64,000 bases of DNA, taken from a bacterium (GTDB lineage: Bacteria; BMS3Abin14). Positions within the stretch are counted from its first letter, which is position 1. Every line of letters begins with the position of its first letter. Below, piece after piece: positions 25,988-35,064 of this stretch. Where the stretch lies: positions 1,744,757-1,808,756 of the forward strand of contig CP070719.1 in assembly GCA_020350725.1 (NCBI GenBank), written 5' to 3'. The position numbers and the translations under genes are program-made. Below the pieces are notes generated by a model. It saw only the letters and a program-made list of their open reading frames with translations, was not told the DNA's origin and searched no databases.

Positions 25988-26926
25988 CTAATTGTCCTGT
26001 TTTAAAAGTTCTTTCCCCCCCGGATCGAGGATCCTCCTCGGGCTCAGACGGTATTCCCCTCCCTGCTCCGTGACCTCGCCCAGGGCGAGAAGACGGCCCT
26101 TGACCGTGATGGATATGAGTCCGTCGGACCGGCCGTCCCGCCAGGGGATCGACCTGCCCAGCAGGATCTGATCCGCTTCCCGGGCGTCCGGCTCGAAAAG
26201 CTGGAACGGCAATCCGGAAGCCGCCGCCTGGAGCAGATCCTCTGGGTTCCCTGCCTCGGCCAGGGCGTCCAGCGTCACCGCGTCCTCCAGGCGGAACTTC
26301 CCGCTCCTGACCCTCACCAGGGATTCCAGACATCCCCCCACTCCGAGATCCCTGCCGATGTCGTGACAGATCGTTCTCATGTATGTCCCCTTTGAACAGA
26401 CGACCTTCAGGGATATTCTGGGCGGCGCCCATTGGGCGATCTCGATACTGTAAACGCTCACCGGGCGCGGATCAACGGCGACCGGGATACCCTTTCTGGC
26501 CAGGCGATAGGAGGGCTGGCCTCCCACTTTCACCGCAGAATAGCTCGGCGGCGTCTGGAAAAAGGACCCGCGGTAGGATTCGAGGGCCGCCTCGAAATCG
26601 GCGCGCCTCACTGAGGAGGGATCGATCCTGGACACCACCTCTCCCGTGATGTCCTGGGTGTCGGTTTCCACGCCCAAAACCATGGTCAGGTGGTATTCCT
26701 TGTCGTCTTCCTGCAGATACTGAGCTATCCGGGTAGCCGAACCGATGAGGATCACGAGAACCCCGGATGCCACAGGATCCAGTGTTCCCGCGTGCCCCAC
26801 CTGGCGGATCCCGAAGATCCGTCGGGCACTCTGGACGGCGTCATGAGAGGTGATGCCGCGGTGCTTGTCGACAACCAGGATGCCCTGAGGTTGAAGTCCT
26901 CCCGCCTTTTTCGTGCCCCCGGCCAT
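25988..26926 (-). CDS. truB: tRNA pseudouridine(55) synthase TruB
   Basis: TruB converts U55 to pseudouridine in the T-loop of most tRNAs. The 312-residue protein has the catalytic block [14 protein letters not shown] with the essential aspartate, the N-terminal [17 protein letters not shown], and the middle [15 protein letters not shown] and [17 protein letters not shown]-terminal region that resembles a PUA domain covers about residues 235-305. It starts ten bases after rbfA and is followed by rpsO after a short gap, so it belongs to the infB-rbfA-truB-rpsO-pnp transcription unit. Confidence 0.97.
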   Translation of the reverse strand: MAGGTKKAGGLQPQGILVVDKHRGITSHDAVQSARRIFGIRQVGHAGTLDPVASGVLVILIGSATRIAQYLQEDDKEYHLTMVLGVETDTQDITGEVVSRIDPSSVRRADFEAALESYRGSFFQTPPSYSAVKVGGQPSYRLARKGIPVAVDPRPVSVYSIEIAQWAPPRISLKVVCSKGTYMRTICHDIGRDLGVGGCLESLVRVRSGKFRLEDAVTLDALAEAGNPEDLLQAAASGLPFQLFEPDAREADQILLGRSIPWRDGRSDGLISITVKGRLLALGEVTEQGGEYRLSPRRILDPGGKELLKQDN

Positions 26927-26935
26927 GGCAGGAGA

Positions 26936-27298
26936 TCAACCCTCGTCAGCCTCTATATCCCTGAGGATCCTGGAGATGTGAAAGCTGTAGTCAAGGTTCC
27001 GATCAAAGGAGAAGGAGAGCCTCGGGATGATCCTCATCCTCAGACGCTTACCCAGGAGCCTGTGGATGTGGCCGGTGGCCTTCTCCAGGCCCTGGGCGAC
27101 CTCTTCGACCTGGGTGGTCCTGTCCAGGACACCGAAGTATACCTTCGCCTGCCTCAGGTCATCGGTTACCTTGACCCTGGTGATGGTCACCGTTCCCACC
27201 CTCGGGTCCTTAACTTCCTTGAGGAGGATCTCCGCCAGCTCCTGGCGTATCAGCTCCCCGACCCGGTCGGCTCGTCTGTATTCCTGTGAACGGCTCAT
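26936..27298 (-). CDS. rbfA: 30S ribosome-binding factor RbfA
   Basis: RbfA is a small KH-fold protein that helps mature the 5' end of 16S rRNA and is needed at low temperature. The 120-residue protein shows the family pattern RADRVGELIRQELAEIL, KDPRVGTVTITRVKVTDDL and AKVYFGVL, then RIIPRLSFSFDRNLDYS. It is separated from the upstream DUF503 gene by a repeat-filled spacer of 215 bases. That is unusual for this normally tight cluster and suggests an internal transcription boundary. Confidence 0.95.
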   Translation of the reverse strand: MSRSQEYRRADRVGELIRQELAEILLKEVKDPRVGTVTITRVKVTDDLRQAKVYFGVLDRTTQVEEVAQGLEKATGHIHRLLGKRLRMRIIPRLSFSFDRNLDYSFHISRILRDIEADEG

Positions 27299-27513
27299 TT
27301 TGAGTAAAGTATTCAGTATCCAGTATCCAGGATCCAGGATTCAGTATGGTTAGAAATTAGAGCATTGGAGGATCAAAACATCAGAAAAACCATTAGAACC
27401 GCAGGTCTCGTTTCCTAATCTCTAATTTCCAATTTCTAATCTCTATTTTCTATTCTCCAATTTCCAATTTCGATATTCTGCTGAATTCTGACTACTGGCT
27501 CCTGACTTCTGCC
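27299..27513. repeat. Palindromic B-C-C'-B' repeat module between rbfA and the DUF503 gene
   Basis: Order on the plus strand: CAGTATCCAGTATCCAGGAT (B), GAAATTAGAGCATTGGAGGA (C), a centre, CTAATCTCTAATTTCCAATT and more of the same (C'), then CTGAATTCTGACTACTGGCT (B'). B and B', and C and C', are in opposite senses, so the whole spacer is an imperfect palindrome. Confidence 0.85.
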
Positions 27514-27795
27514 TTATAAGATTTCCATCTCCACCGCGATCACCTCGGCCAACCGGTAGGACTCGACCCTGTTGAGGATCTTCTGGAGGGAACGGTCAGC
27601 ATGTTCCCTGTCCCCGGCAACCAGCGCGACCGCCAGAGAGGACTTCTGCCAGAGATCGAGATGATCCACCTCGGCGACAGAGACGTTGAACTGGGAACGC
27701 AGCCTGTCCTTCAGGCTTCTCAGGACCCGCCTCTTCCCCTTCAGCGAACCGCTCTCCGGGATGAAAAGGGTGAGTTTGAGGACGCCGACGACCAC
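27514..27795 (-). CDS. DUF503 family protein (YlxP-like)
   Basis: This 93-residue protein matches the DUF503 family, found next to infB and rbfA in many bacteria (YlxP in Bacillus). Diagnostic stretches are LFIPESGSLKGKRRVLRSLKDRLR and FNVSVAEVDHLDLWQKSSLAVALVAGD. The fold is a small ferredoxin-like alpha/beta sandwich. Its role is not established; the location suggests ribosome assembly or translation. It starts with GTG 34 bases after infB. Its stop is TAA directly beside the repeat module that separates it from rbfA. Confidence 0.93.
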   Translation of the reverse strand: MVVGVLKLTLFIPESGSLKGKRRVLRSLKDRLRSQFNVSVAEVDHLDLWQKSSLAVALVAGDREHADRSLQKILNRVESYRLAEVIAVEMEIL

Positions 27796-27829
27796 TTGGA
27801 CCTGAACCCGGGCGGAGCCGCGGAACCCC

Positions 27830-30502
27830 TTAGAGCTCCGCCTCCTCAGCGACCATATGGTAATTCTCCAGAATATCGCCTGGTTTGACGTCGTTATAGT
27901 TCTCGAGGCCTACGCCGCACTCGTAGCCGGTGGAAACCTCCCGGACATCATCCTTGAACCTCTTCAGTGAGCCTATCCTGCCGTCATGCACGACCACGCC
28001 GTCGCGAATGACCCGGATCTGAGCATTCCTCCGGACGGCTCCATCGGTGACGTAGCAGCCGGCAACCGTCCCGATCCTGGGCACATGGAAGGTCTGACGG
28101 ACTTCCAGGCGCCCCAGGATCTCCTCACGAAACACGGGTGCCAAGAGGCCCCTGAGGGCGTCGCGGATATCCTTCACGACATCGTAGATGACGTTGTAAA
28201 ACCTCAGATCGACGCCCTCCTTGCGAACGACTTCCATCGCCTTGTTGTCCGGCCGCACGTTGAAGCCGACGATGATGGCGTTGGAGGCGGAAGCCAGGAC
28301 GACATCTCCCTCATTGATCCCACCCGTTCCCTCGTGAATGATCCTGACTCTGACCTCGTCGGTGGAGGCCTTCTCCAGCGCTTCTCTGATCGCCCCCACG
28401 GATCCCTGGACGTCCGCCTTGAGGACGACGTTGAGGTCTTTGACCTCTCCTTCCAGTATCTGGTGGTACAGATCCTCGAGGGTGACTTTCCTGTGGACCG
28501 CCCGTTCAGCGAGGATCGCCTCCTGGCGCATCTGGGCTACCCGCTTGGCTTTCAGTTCGTCCGTGAACACGAAAAAGGGCTCACCCGCCTCGGGGACACC
28601 GGACAGACCGATGACTTCCACTGGGGTCGATGGTCCGGCTTCCTCCAGCTTTCTCCCCCTTTCGTCGTTCATGGCTCTGATCTTGCCCATCTGGTTCCCT
28701 GCCACCATGAGGGCACCCGGCTTCAGGGTTCCCTTCTGGACGAGGACAGTGGCCACGGGGCCGCGCCCCTTGTCCAGTTTGGACTCGATAACGGTGCCCC
28801 TTGGTTCACTGGTTGGATCGGCACTGAGTTCCAGGATTTCTGCCTGGAGCAGGATAATGTCCAGCAGGTCGTCAATGCCCTTCTTCTGCTTGGCCGAAAC
28901 CTGAGCGAAGAGAACGTCTCCCCCCCACTCCTCGGGCACAATGCCACGATCGGCAAGCTCCCTGGTGACCTTGTCCGGGTCCGCTTCGGGTTTATCGATC
29001 TTGTTAACGGCGACGACGATGGGGACGTCGGCGGCCTTAGCATGATCGATGGCCTCAACGGTCTGCGGTTTGACTCCGTCATCGGCGGCGACAACAAGGA
29101 CAACGAGATCGGTCACCCGGGCGCCCCTCGCTCTCATCGCCGTGAAGGCTTCATGTCCGGGAGTGTCGAGAAACACCAGTTTACCCTTTTTGTGATTGAC
29201 CAGGTGTGCACCTATATGCTGGGTGATCCCCCCGGCCTCGCCGGATACAACGTCCGTCTCCCTGACCGCATCAAGGAGAGAGGTCTTTCCGTGATCGACG
29301 TGTCCCATGACGGTGACGACAGGGGGACGAGGCTTGCGATTTGACTCCACCTCGGGCTCATCCTGAAGCAGGTCTTCCAGGCTGGCTGCCTTGACCTCGA
29401 CATCGAAGCCCAGCTCGGACACGACGAGGGATGCCGTTTCCGGATCAATGGTCTGGTTTATCGTGGCCATGACACCCAGCTGAAGGAGGATCTTGATGAT
29501 CTCCGAGGCTTTGGTCCCCGTCATTCCGGCAAGGTCACCCACCGTCAGGCCGGCGGTGATCCTGATGCTCCTGGGAGCCGCCTTGAGAACGTCCGGCTGT
29601 TCGGTATCTTCCTTCCGCTTGGCCTTTCTCATTTTTCTCTGGGGAGCCTCTCTTCTTCTCTGCGGTTGGGGCGACACGGGATGTTTGATCTCAACCACCT
29701 TGAGGGCCGGCTCTTCGGCGAAGGACTCCTCAGGCACCTCCACCTCCTCCTCGGCAAGCTCATCCAGGTCTTCGATGAGGTCCTTTAGCGAGGGTTTCCT
29801 CGCCTTCCTGCCGGCAGCGCGGTGTTTTCTGTCCTCCTCTTCGTCCTTTGCCTTCTTGCCTTTCGCCTTCCTCGCGGCAACCTCCCCTTCAACAGGTTTG
29901 GCTTCCTCGCTCTCCTCCACGGTCTCAGATGCCTGTATGATGACCTTGGCCTTGGGGATCTCGGCACCAACACCGCCAAGGTCTTTCTCGATCTCCAGAG
30001 CCGTCAGAGGGAGCTTTTCCAGCTTCGATTTCCTCTCCGGCGGCGGCTCATCCGTGGCTGAGGGCTCAGTCTCCACTTCCTCCGGTTCCACCTCCGTTTC
30101 CTCCAGGACGGCCTCCTTCCCGAGGTCGGCAGCCGATGCCTCCAATGCCGCCTCGTCGCCGTCCACAGAGGCCAGGATCTTCTCCGGACCCTCCGGAAGA
30201 TCCTCCTCGGGGAGGACCTCACCCTCATCCAGCAGGTCCTCCATCTCCTCAGGCTCTTCCTCGACGCGCACTTCCACCTCAGGTTCGCTTGCACCCTTGC
30301 GGACAGAGACGATCCTGCGCGAACCCGTATCCCTCTCCCTGGGCTGTCCGACGAGCATGTCCTGGACCATCTCGATCATGCCGCGGTCCACTCTGCTCGT
30401 GACATTGACCACATCGAATCCCATGGCTTTCAGCTGGGCGAAGAGATCGTCCGGGCTCAGCCCCAGTTCAGTGGCGAGCTCATCTACCCGAACATTGCTC
30501 AT
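27830..30502 (-). CDS. infB: Translation initiation factor IF-2
   Basis: IF-2 is the GTPase that brings initiator fMet-tRNA to the 30S subunit and joins the 50S subunit. The 890-residue protein has a short N-terminal IF2 domain, a long acidic and Lys/Arg/Glu-rich linker (about 60-310), and a second IF2N module. The GTPase domain has GHVDHGKT near residue 400, DTPGHEAF and NKID. Domains II, III and the C-terminal tRNA-binding C2 domain follow. The ATG overlaps the stop of the ylxR-type gene by ATGA. Linker length varies strongly in this family, so the size is unremarkable. Confidence 0.97.
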   Translation of the reverse strand: MSNVRVDELATELGLSPDDLFAQLKAMGFDVVNVTSRVDRGMIEMVQDMLVGQPRERDTGSRRIVSVRKGASEPEVEVRVEEEPEEMEDLLDEGEVLPEEDLPEGPEKILASVDGDEAALEASAADLGKEAVLEETEVEPEEVETEPSATDEPPPERKSKLEKLPLTALEIEKDLGGVGAEIPKAKVIIQASETVEESEEAKPVEGEVAARKAKGKKAKDEEEDRKHRAAGRKARKPSLKDLIEDLDELAEEEVEVPEESFAEEPALKVVEIKHPVSPQPQRRREAPQRKMRKAKRKEDTEQPDVLKAAPRSIRITAGLTVGDLAGMTGTKASEIIKILLQLGVMATINQTIDPETASLVVSELGFDVEVKAASLEDLLQDEPEVESNRKPRPPVVTVMGHVDHGKTSLLDAVRETDVVSGEAGGITQHIGAHLVNHKKGKLVFLDTPGHEAFTAMRARGARVTDLVVLVVAADDGVKPQTVEAIDHAKAADVPIVVAVNKIDKPEADPDKVTRELADRGIVPEEWGGDVLFAQVSAKQKKGIDDLLDIILLQAEILELSADPTSEPRGTVIESKLDKGRGPVATVLVQKGTLKPGALMVAGNQMGKIRAMNDERGRKLEEAGPSTPVEVIGLSGVPEAGEPFFVFTDELKAKRVAQMRQEAILAERAVHRKVTLEDLYHQILEGEVKDLNVVLKADVQGSVGAIREALEKASTDEVRVRIIHEGTGGINEGDVVLASASNAIIVGFNVRPDNKAMEVVRKEGVDLRFYNVIYDVVKDIRDALRGLLAPVFREEILGRLEVRQTFHVPRIGTVAGCYVTDGAVRRNAQIRVIRDGVVVHDGRIGSLKRFKDDVREVSTGYECGVGLENYNDVKPGDILENYHMVAEEAEL

Positions 30503-31104
30503 GCTGCTTTACCTCCCTTATCCATCACCGCACGATAGCGGTTGATCGCCTCCATGATCGCCTCACCGAGACCGAGGTCTTTCACGAGGAGGACGCTGCG
30601 CGGGCTCTTCCCCACGGCATTACCCAATTCATCTTTCGTCAGGAAGGCCGGGGCGTTTATTTTACAGGCCTGCATGCGCTTCCTGATGCCGGCGGCGATG
30701 TCCAGCGAGGCGTCTTCGGCGATAAGAGCGATCCAGCCATCGCCCGCCCCCCTGCGCAGTTCACCCTCGACGAGGTTGGTTCCCGAGGTGACCATTCCTC
30801 CCTTCTGGGCCACTCCGAGGAGGGAAAGAACCCTCCTCCTCAGAGCCTCCCCTACGGCGACGGCCAGAGCATCGCCGTCGACGACGTCGGGGGTAACCCT
30901 CAGAGCCCCTGCCAGTCGGCCGCGGGCCGCCGACTCGATACACCCTCTGACGAAGCAGGCATAGGCACCCCTGGCGGGGAGTCTCCCTTTGAGATCGGGC
31001 GTTACCGGTCCGTGAGGGTCCTTTACGATGCGGATCATCTCCCTCTTGCCCTTTCTGGTTCCGCATCCCGTGCAGGTCCTGACGGGCTCTGTTCTTTGGG
31101 ACAT
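30499..31104 (-). CDS. Fused YlxR (DUF448) and L7Ae-like RNA-binding protein
   Basis: The 201-residue protein joins two small families that are separate genes in many bacteria. Residues 1-85 match YlxR/DUF448: RTCTGCGTRKGKREMIRIV, GRLPARGAYACFVRGCIESA. Residues about 90-190 match the L7Ae/L30e/YlxQ RNA-binding fold: LLGVAQKGGMVTSGTNLVE, ALIAEDAS, and a late (K)DELGNAVGKSPRSVL. YlxR has been linked to RNA and RNase P or transcription control; L7Ae-type proteins bind kink-turn RNA. Position between nusA and infB, with an ATGA overlap to infB, supports a role in the transcription-translation operon. Confidence 0.88.
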   Translation of the reverse strand: MSQRTEPVRTCTGCGTRKGKREMIRIVKDPHGPVTPDLKGRLPARGAYACFVRGCIESAARGRLAGALRVTPDVVDGDALAVAVGEALRRRVLSLLGVAQKGGMVTSGTNLVEGELRRGAGDGWIALIAEDASLDIAAGIRKRMQACKINAPAFLTKDELGNAVGKSPRSVLLVKDLGLGEAIMEAINRYRAVMDKGGKAA

Positions 31105-31107
31105 GGC

Positions 31108-32379
31108 CTACTCTCCACCCTCCTCCGCCGGACCGCCGATGGCCTCCCGGATCTTCTCCACAGTCTTGGGGCCGAGCCCGGGGATGCTCAGGAGGTCGCT
31201 GTCCTCGGCGGCAGAGAGGGCTTCAACGCTGTCGAGGCCGGCGTCCTTGAGAGCATCCTGGACCTTGGCGGAAAGGTTGGAGAAGATATCCTCCCCAGCA
31301 GCCTTCTTTTTCTCCACCTGATCCTTTTCCAGCTTCTCGGCCTCGGCCTGGGTTTCGCTCTTGATCGTGATGTTCCAATCGGTCAGTCTCGCGGCAAGCC
31401 TGACATTCTGGCCGTTCTTTCCTATGGCAAGGGACAGCTCTTCATCCGCAACGATGACCTCCATGGCCCGCTCGGCCTCGTTGATGATCACCCGGGTTAC
31501 CTGGGCAGGGCTCAGAGCGTTGCTGACGAAAAGAGCCGGGTCGGACAGCCATGGAATGATATCGATGCGCTCTCCCCTCAATTCATTGACAACCGCCTGC
31601 ACCCTTGACCCCTTGACGCCGACGCAGGCTCCTACGGGATCCACGTTGGGGTCATGGCTTACCACCGCGATCTTGGAACGCCCACCGGGCTCCCGGGCGG
31701 CACTTCTGATCTCGACGATGCTCTCCGCCACTTCAGGTACCTCGAGCTCGAAGAGCTTCAGGAGGAAATCGAGGTTGGCCCTGGAGAGGACTACCTGGGG
31801 GCCCTTTGCATTCTGCTTGACATCGAGGATGTAGGCCTTGATTCGATCGCCCTGCTTATAGCGCTCCCTGGGGACCTGCTCTTTCGGCGGGAGCTCTGCC
31901 TCGGTTTTTCCCAGGTCCACGATGATGGATCCGCGGGAAAAACCGTGCACGATACCGTTGATGATCTCTCCCACGCGGTCGGAATAGGTGTTGTAGACCA
32001 TTTCCCGTTCGGCCTCGCGCAGTTTCTGTACGATGACCTGTTTAGCCGTCTGGGCGGCGATCCTGCCGAATTCATTGGCGTCTATCTCGATCTCCACCTC
32101 ATCACCCGGCATGACTTCCGGATCGAGCTGCCTCGCCTCGAGGAGGGAGATCTCCATCGCGGGGTCCTCAACCTTCAGAGTGACCTCCTTGCGCTGATAG
32201 ATCTCGATCTTTCCCGTCTGCCGGTCCATATGCGCGTCCATCTCCGTCCCAGAGCCGTAGACCTTCCTGGCAGCGGTAACAAGGGCCGCTTCGATAGCCT
32301 CCACGAGGGCTTCCTGATCGATTCCCTTTTCCCTCTCGAGCTGGGAAAAAATCATCAACAGTTCCTGATTGATCGTCAT
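31108..32379 (-). CDS. nusA: Transcription termination/antitermination protein NusA
   Basis: NusA binds RNA polymerase and modulates pausing, termination and rRNA antitermination. The 423-residue protein has the N-terminal polymerase-binding domain (MTINQELLMIFSQ), an S1 domain (VHGFSRGSIIVDLGKTEAELP), two KH domains (GACVGVKGSRVQAVVNEL; AIGKNGQNVRLAARLT) and a short C-terminal helix-hairpin-helix region (LLSIPGLGPKTVEKI). It lacks the two acidic repeats of E. coli NusA. ATG 32379 with GAGGTG upstream is preferred over a frame seven codons longer. The ylxR-type gene follows after three bases. Confidence 0.97.
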   Translation of the reverse strand: MTINQELLMIFSQLEREKGIDQEALVEAIEAALVTAARKVYGSGTEMDAHMDRQTGKIEIYQRKEVTLKVEDPAMEISLLEARQLDPEVMPGDEVEIEIDANEFGRIAAQTAKQVIVQKLREAEREMVYNTYSDRVGEIINGIVHGFSRGSIIVDLGKTEAELPPKEQVPRERYKQGDRIKAYILDVKQNAKGPQVVLSRANLDFLLKLFELEVPEVAESIVEIRSAAREPGGRSKIAVVSHDPNVDPVGACVGVKGSRVQAVVNELRGERIDIIPWLSDPALFVSNALSPAQVTRVIINEAERAMEVIVADEELSLAIGKNGQNVRLAARLTDWNITIKSETQAEAEKLEKDQVEKKKAAGEDIFSNLSAKVQDALKDAGLDSVEALSAAEDSDLLSIPGLGPKTVEKIREAIGGPAEEGGE

Positions 32380-32445
32380 CTTCTGTTCACCTCTTTCCAC
32401 ATGGCCCGCCGGGATCCTCCCCGGGCCTGTGAATCGCCCAACTGC

Positions 32446-32910
32446 TCATTTGCCGTAATCAAGGCGCGCCGACGAAATGTCCTCGATGGGAATCTCCAGC
32501 GTATTTCCCTCGTCAAGGAGCACCCTGACGATCCCGTCGACGATCCCCTGAAGAGTCCCCCTGATCTTCTTCCTCCCGGAAACCGAACGATGCGTCTTGA
32601 TGAGGACTTCCCTGCCCGAGAATCGCTCGAAATCAACCTCGTTCTTCAGGGGTCGATCCAGACCAGGCGAGGAAACCTCGAGGTGGTAACGGACGGGGAT
32701 CAGGTCCTCCACGTCCAGGTGGACGCTGAGCTCTCGGCTCACCAGAGAACAGCGGTCCAGTGTCACACCCTGATCGTGGTCGATCGTCACCCGAAGGATC
32801 CAGCGCCCGCCCTCATTCAGGAAGGTCACATCCACCAGTTCGATCCCTTCCTGGTCAAGGATGGGATCCAGGGTACGGGTCACGTGTTCCACGATCCGCC
32901 GGGTGTCCAC
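32446..32910 (-). CDS. rimP: Ribosome maturation factor RimP
   Basis: RimP assists assembly of the 30S subunit. The 154-residue protein shows EGIELVDVTFLNEGGRWILRV, DRCSLVSRELSVHLDVED, the diagnostic YHLEVSSPGLDRPL, and a C-terminal SH3-like part (RGTLQGIVDGIVRVLL). The GTG at 32910 is preferred; GGGGGGA precedes it, and a longer frame would translate through a terminator hairpin. It heads the rimP-nusA-ylxR-infB series. An intrinsic terminator ends 11 bases before this start, so expression must involve readthrough, a promoter overlapping that site, or attenuation. Confidence 0.93.
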   Translation of the reverse strand: MDTRRIVEHVTRTLDPILDQEGIELVDVTFLNEGGRWILRVTIDHDQGVTLDRCSLVSRELSVHLDVEDLIPVRYHLEVSSPGLDRPLKNEVDFERFSGREVLIKTHRSVSGRKKIRGTLQGIVDGIVRVLLDEGNTLEIPIEDISSARLDYGK

Positions 32911-32921
32911 TACGTCCCCCC

Positions 32922-32952
32922 AAAAAAGAAAAGAGCGGGACTGGCCGCTCTT
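32922..32952 (-). terminator. Intrinsic terminator or attenuator immediately before rimP
   Basis: Read on the minus strand, an 8-bp stem AAGAGCGG / CCGCTCTT with a six-base loop (CCAGTC) is followed by TTCTTTTTTG. The T-run merges into the GGGGGGA that serves as the rimP ribosome-binding site. It lies 140 bases after the end of proS. It may terminate proS transcripts or act as an attenuator for the nusA operon. Confidence 0.8.
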
Positions 32953-33091
32953 CACTTAAGAAGAAAACCATACAACGATTAGCACAACGGGAAAAGGTTT
33001 GCAACCCCAGAATCTGAGCCCGATGGCAATAAACATTCCGGCCAAACGGTCTCGAGGGGGCTCCCCGGGGCCCGGGACCTGAAATCAGGAA

Positions 33092-34816
33092 CTACGCCTG
33101 GCCGAGCACTTCCCTTACCGCGGCGACGACCTCGTCCAGCGGTATCTTCCTCTCCTCACCGGTCCCTCGCAGTCTGATCTCGGCCATACCCTCCTGAAGC
33201 CCCCGTTTACCGACGGTGACCCGCGCGGGATTGCCGATGAGGTCAGCGTCGTTGAACTTGACTCCCGCCCTCTCCTCCCGGTCGTCATAGAGCACCTCGA
33301 CACCGGAAGCTGTAAGATCGTCGTAGAGCTTCTCAGAGGCATTCAGGACCTCAGGGGCAGACGGGTCCAGGCAGAGCAGGGAGACACTGAAAGGGGCAAG
33401 CGGGACAGGCCAGACGATCCCCTTTTCGTCGTGATTTTGCTCGATGGCAGCAGCCACCGTGCGACCGACCCCGATCCCGAAACACCCCATCTCGATGACC
33501 TTCTCCCGGCCCTTTTCGTCCAGGAAATGGGCTCCCATCGCCTCGCTGTACTTGGTCCCGAGGTAGAAGATATGCCCCACCTCGATGCCCCTCAGGAAGG
33601 TCAGCGTGCCGCCGCAGCGAGGACACGGATCGCCCTCCCGAGCCTCTCGCAGATCGTCGAACACCTTCACCTCAAAATCTGAGATGTTCATACCCGTGGT
33701 GTGAACATCCATGGCATTGCCGCCCGTGACGAAATCCCTCATGTGGGAGACGGCATTGTCCGCGTAAAGAGGTATTTCCAGACCCATGGGGCCGGCGAAT
33801 CCAATGGGAGCGCCGGTGACCCCTTCAACGGTTTCCGGTTCGGCAAGCTCAAGGGTTTCATCCTCCACCAGGCGGCGGACTTTCACCGGATTGACCTCGT
33901 GGTCTCCCCGCACCAGAACGCCGATTGACCCTTGGTCCCCGGACATGATGATCGTTTTGAGGAGATCCTGGGGCCTCACCCCGAGAAAGGCGGTGACCTC
34001 CTCCACCGTCCTCTTGCCCGGCGTAGCCACATTCTTTGGCCTCTCGACCCGGTCCGGACCTGACCCTTCGGGCTCGGACGTATCTACCTTTCCTTGCGGG
34101 GGGACGGCGGCCATCTCGAGATTGGCCGCGTAATCGCACAGGTGGCAGCTGACCACCCTGTCCTCCCCCGTATCGGCAAGGACCATGAACTCGTGGGAGA
34201 GGCTGCCGCCTATCTTCCCTGTGTCCGCTTCCACGGACCGGAAATCCAGGCCGCAGCGAGTGAAAATGGCCGTGTAGGCGTCGTACATGGCCCTGTAGGT
34301 ATCCTCCGCTCCCTTCCGGTCACTGTCGAAGCTGTAAGCGTCCTTCATGGTGAACTCGCGCCCTCTCATCAGACCGAAGCGAGGCCGGATCTCGTCCCTG
34401 AACTTTGTCTGGATCTGGTAGAGGTTCAGGGGCAGCTGCCGGTAGGACCTGACCTCCCGGCGGACCAGGTCCGTGATCACTTCTTCGTGGGTGGGACCAT
34501 AGCAGAACTCCCGGTTGTGCCGATCCCTGATCCGGAGAAGCTCCTTGCCGTAGAAATTCCAGCGGTCGGTTTCCTCCCACAGCTCTGCAGGCTGTATGCT
34601 TGGCAGGAAGACCTCGTGGGCCCCTGCCCTGTCCATCTCCTCACGGATGATGTTCTCCACCTTTCGGACGACCCTCAGCCCAAGAGGGAGAACGTCGTAG
34701 ATCCCCGCCGCAACTCTCCGGATCATCCCGGCACGGAGCATGAGCTTATGGCTGACTACCTCCGCGTCCGCGGGGACCTCACGCAGGGTGGGCAGAAAAT
34801 ATCTTGAATAGCGCAT
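33092..34816 (-). CDS. proS: Prolyl-tRNA synthetase (bacterial type with editing domain)
   Basis: ProRS charges tRNA-Pro with proline. The 574-residue length and the internal YbaK-like editing insertion (about residues 230-385) fit the bacterial type. Class II motifs are seen in GAHEVFLPSIQP, in the motif 2 region FRDEIRPRFGLMRGREFTMKDAYSF, and in GCFGIGVGRTVAAAIEQ. A C-terminal anticodon-binding domain starts near 480. A CPRCGG pair lies near residue 400. ATG 34816 starts MRYSRYFLPTL. It is isolated from ispG by a repeat module and from rimP by a terminator, so it may be its own unit. Confidence 0.97.
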   Translation of the reverse strand: MRYSRYFLPTLREVPADAEVVSHKLMLRAGMIRRVAAGIYDVLPLGLRVVRKVENIIREEMDRAGAHEVFLPSIQPAELWEETDRWNFYGKELLRIRDRHNREFCYGPTHEEVITDLVRREVRSYRQLPLNLYQIQTKFRDEIRPRFGLMRGREFTMKDAYSFDSDRKGAEDTYRAMYDAYTAIFTRCGLDFRSVEADTGKIGGSLSHEFMVLADTGEDRVVSCHLCDYAANLEMAAVPPQGKVDTSEPEGSGPDRVERPKNVATPGKRTVEEVTAFLGVRPQDLLKTIIMSGDQGSIGVLVRGDHEVNPVKVRRLVEDETLELAEPETVEGVTGAPIGFAGPMGLEIPLYADNAVSHMRDFVTGGNAMDVHTTGMNISDFEVKVFDDLREAREGDPCPRCGGTLTFLRGIEVGHIFYLGTKYSEAMGAHFLDEKGREKVIEMGCFGIGVGRTVAAAIEQNHDEKGIVWPVPLAPFSVSLLCLDPSAPEVLNASEKLYDDLTASGVEVLYDDREERAGVKFNDADLIGNPARVTVGKRGLQEGMAEIRLRGTGEERKIPLDEVVAAVREVLGQA

Positions 34817-35064
34817 GGCAGCTCCTTGTTCATCAATACAAAGTAGTCAGTATTCAGGATTCCGTAGTCAGTATTCAGAATAAAAGAGAAAATGGAGAAT
34901 AGAGAATGGAAAATGGACATTAGAGGTAAAAGCTCTGATGCTCCAATGATCTAATGCTCAAATCTCTGATGCTCTAATGTTAAATCTCCAATTTCCAAGC
35001 TCTAATCTCTAATGTCTGATGATCCAAGGTCACACTATTTTGACTCCTGAATCCTGACTACTGA
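34817..35064. repeat. Palindromic B-C-C'-B' repeat module between ispG and proS
   Basis: Plus-strand order: AGTAGTCAGTATTCAGGATT (B, from 34842), GAGAATAGAGAATGGAAAAT and GACATTAGAGG (C), GCTCTGATGCTCCAATGATC through CTCTAATCTCTAATGTCTGA (C'), then GACTCCTGAATCCTGACTAC (B', to 35067). The B' copy includes the TAG stop codon of ispG. Confidence 0.85.

Noticed and set aside
27986-29344. A 452-codon open frame antisense to infB
   Set aside because: infB is certain on the other strand and the antisense product has no recognisable motif.
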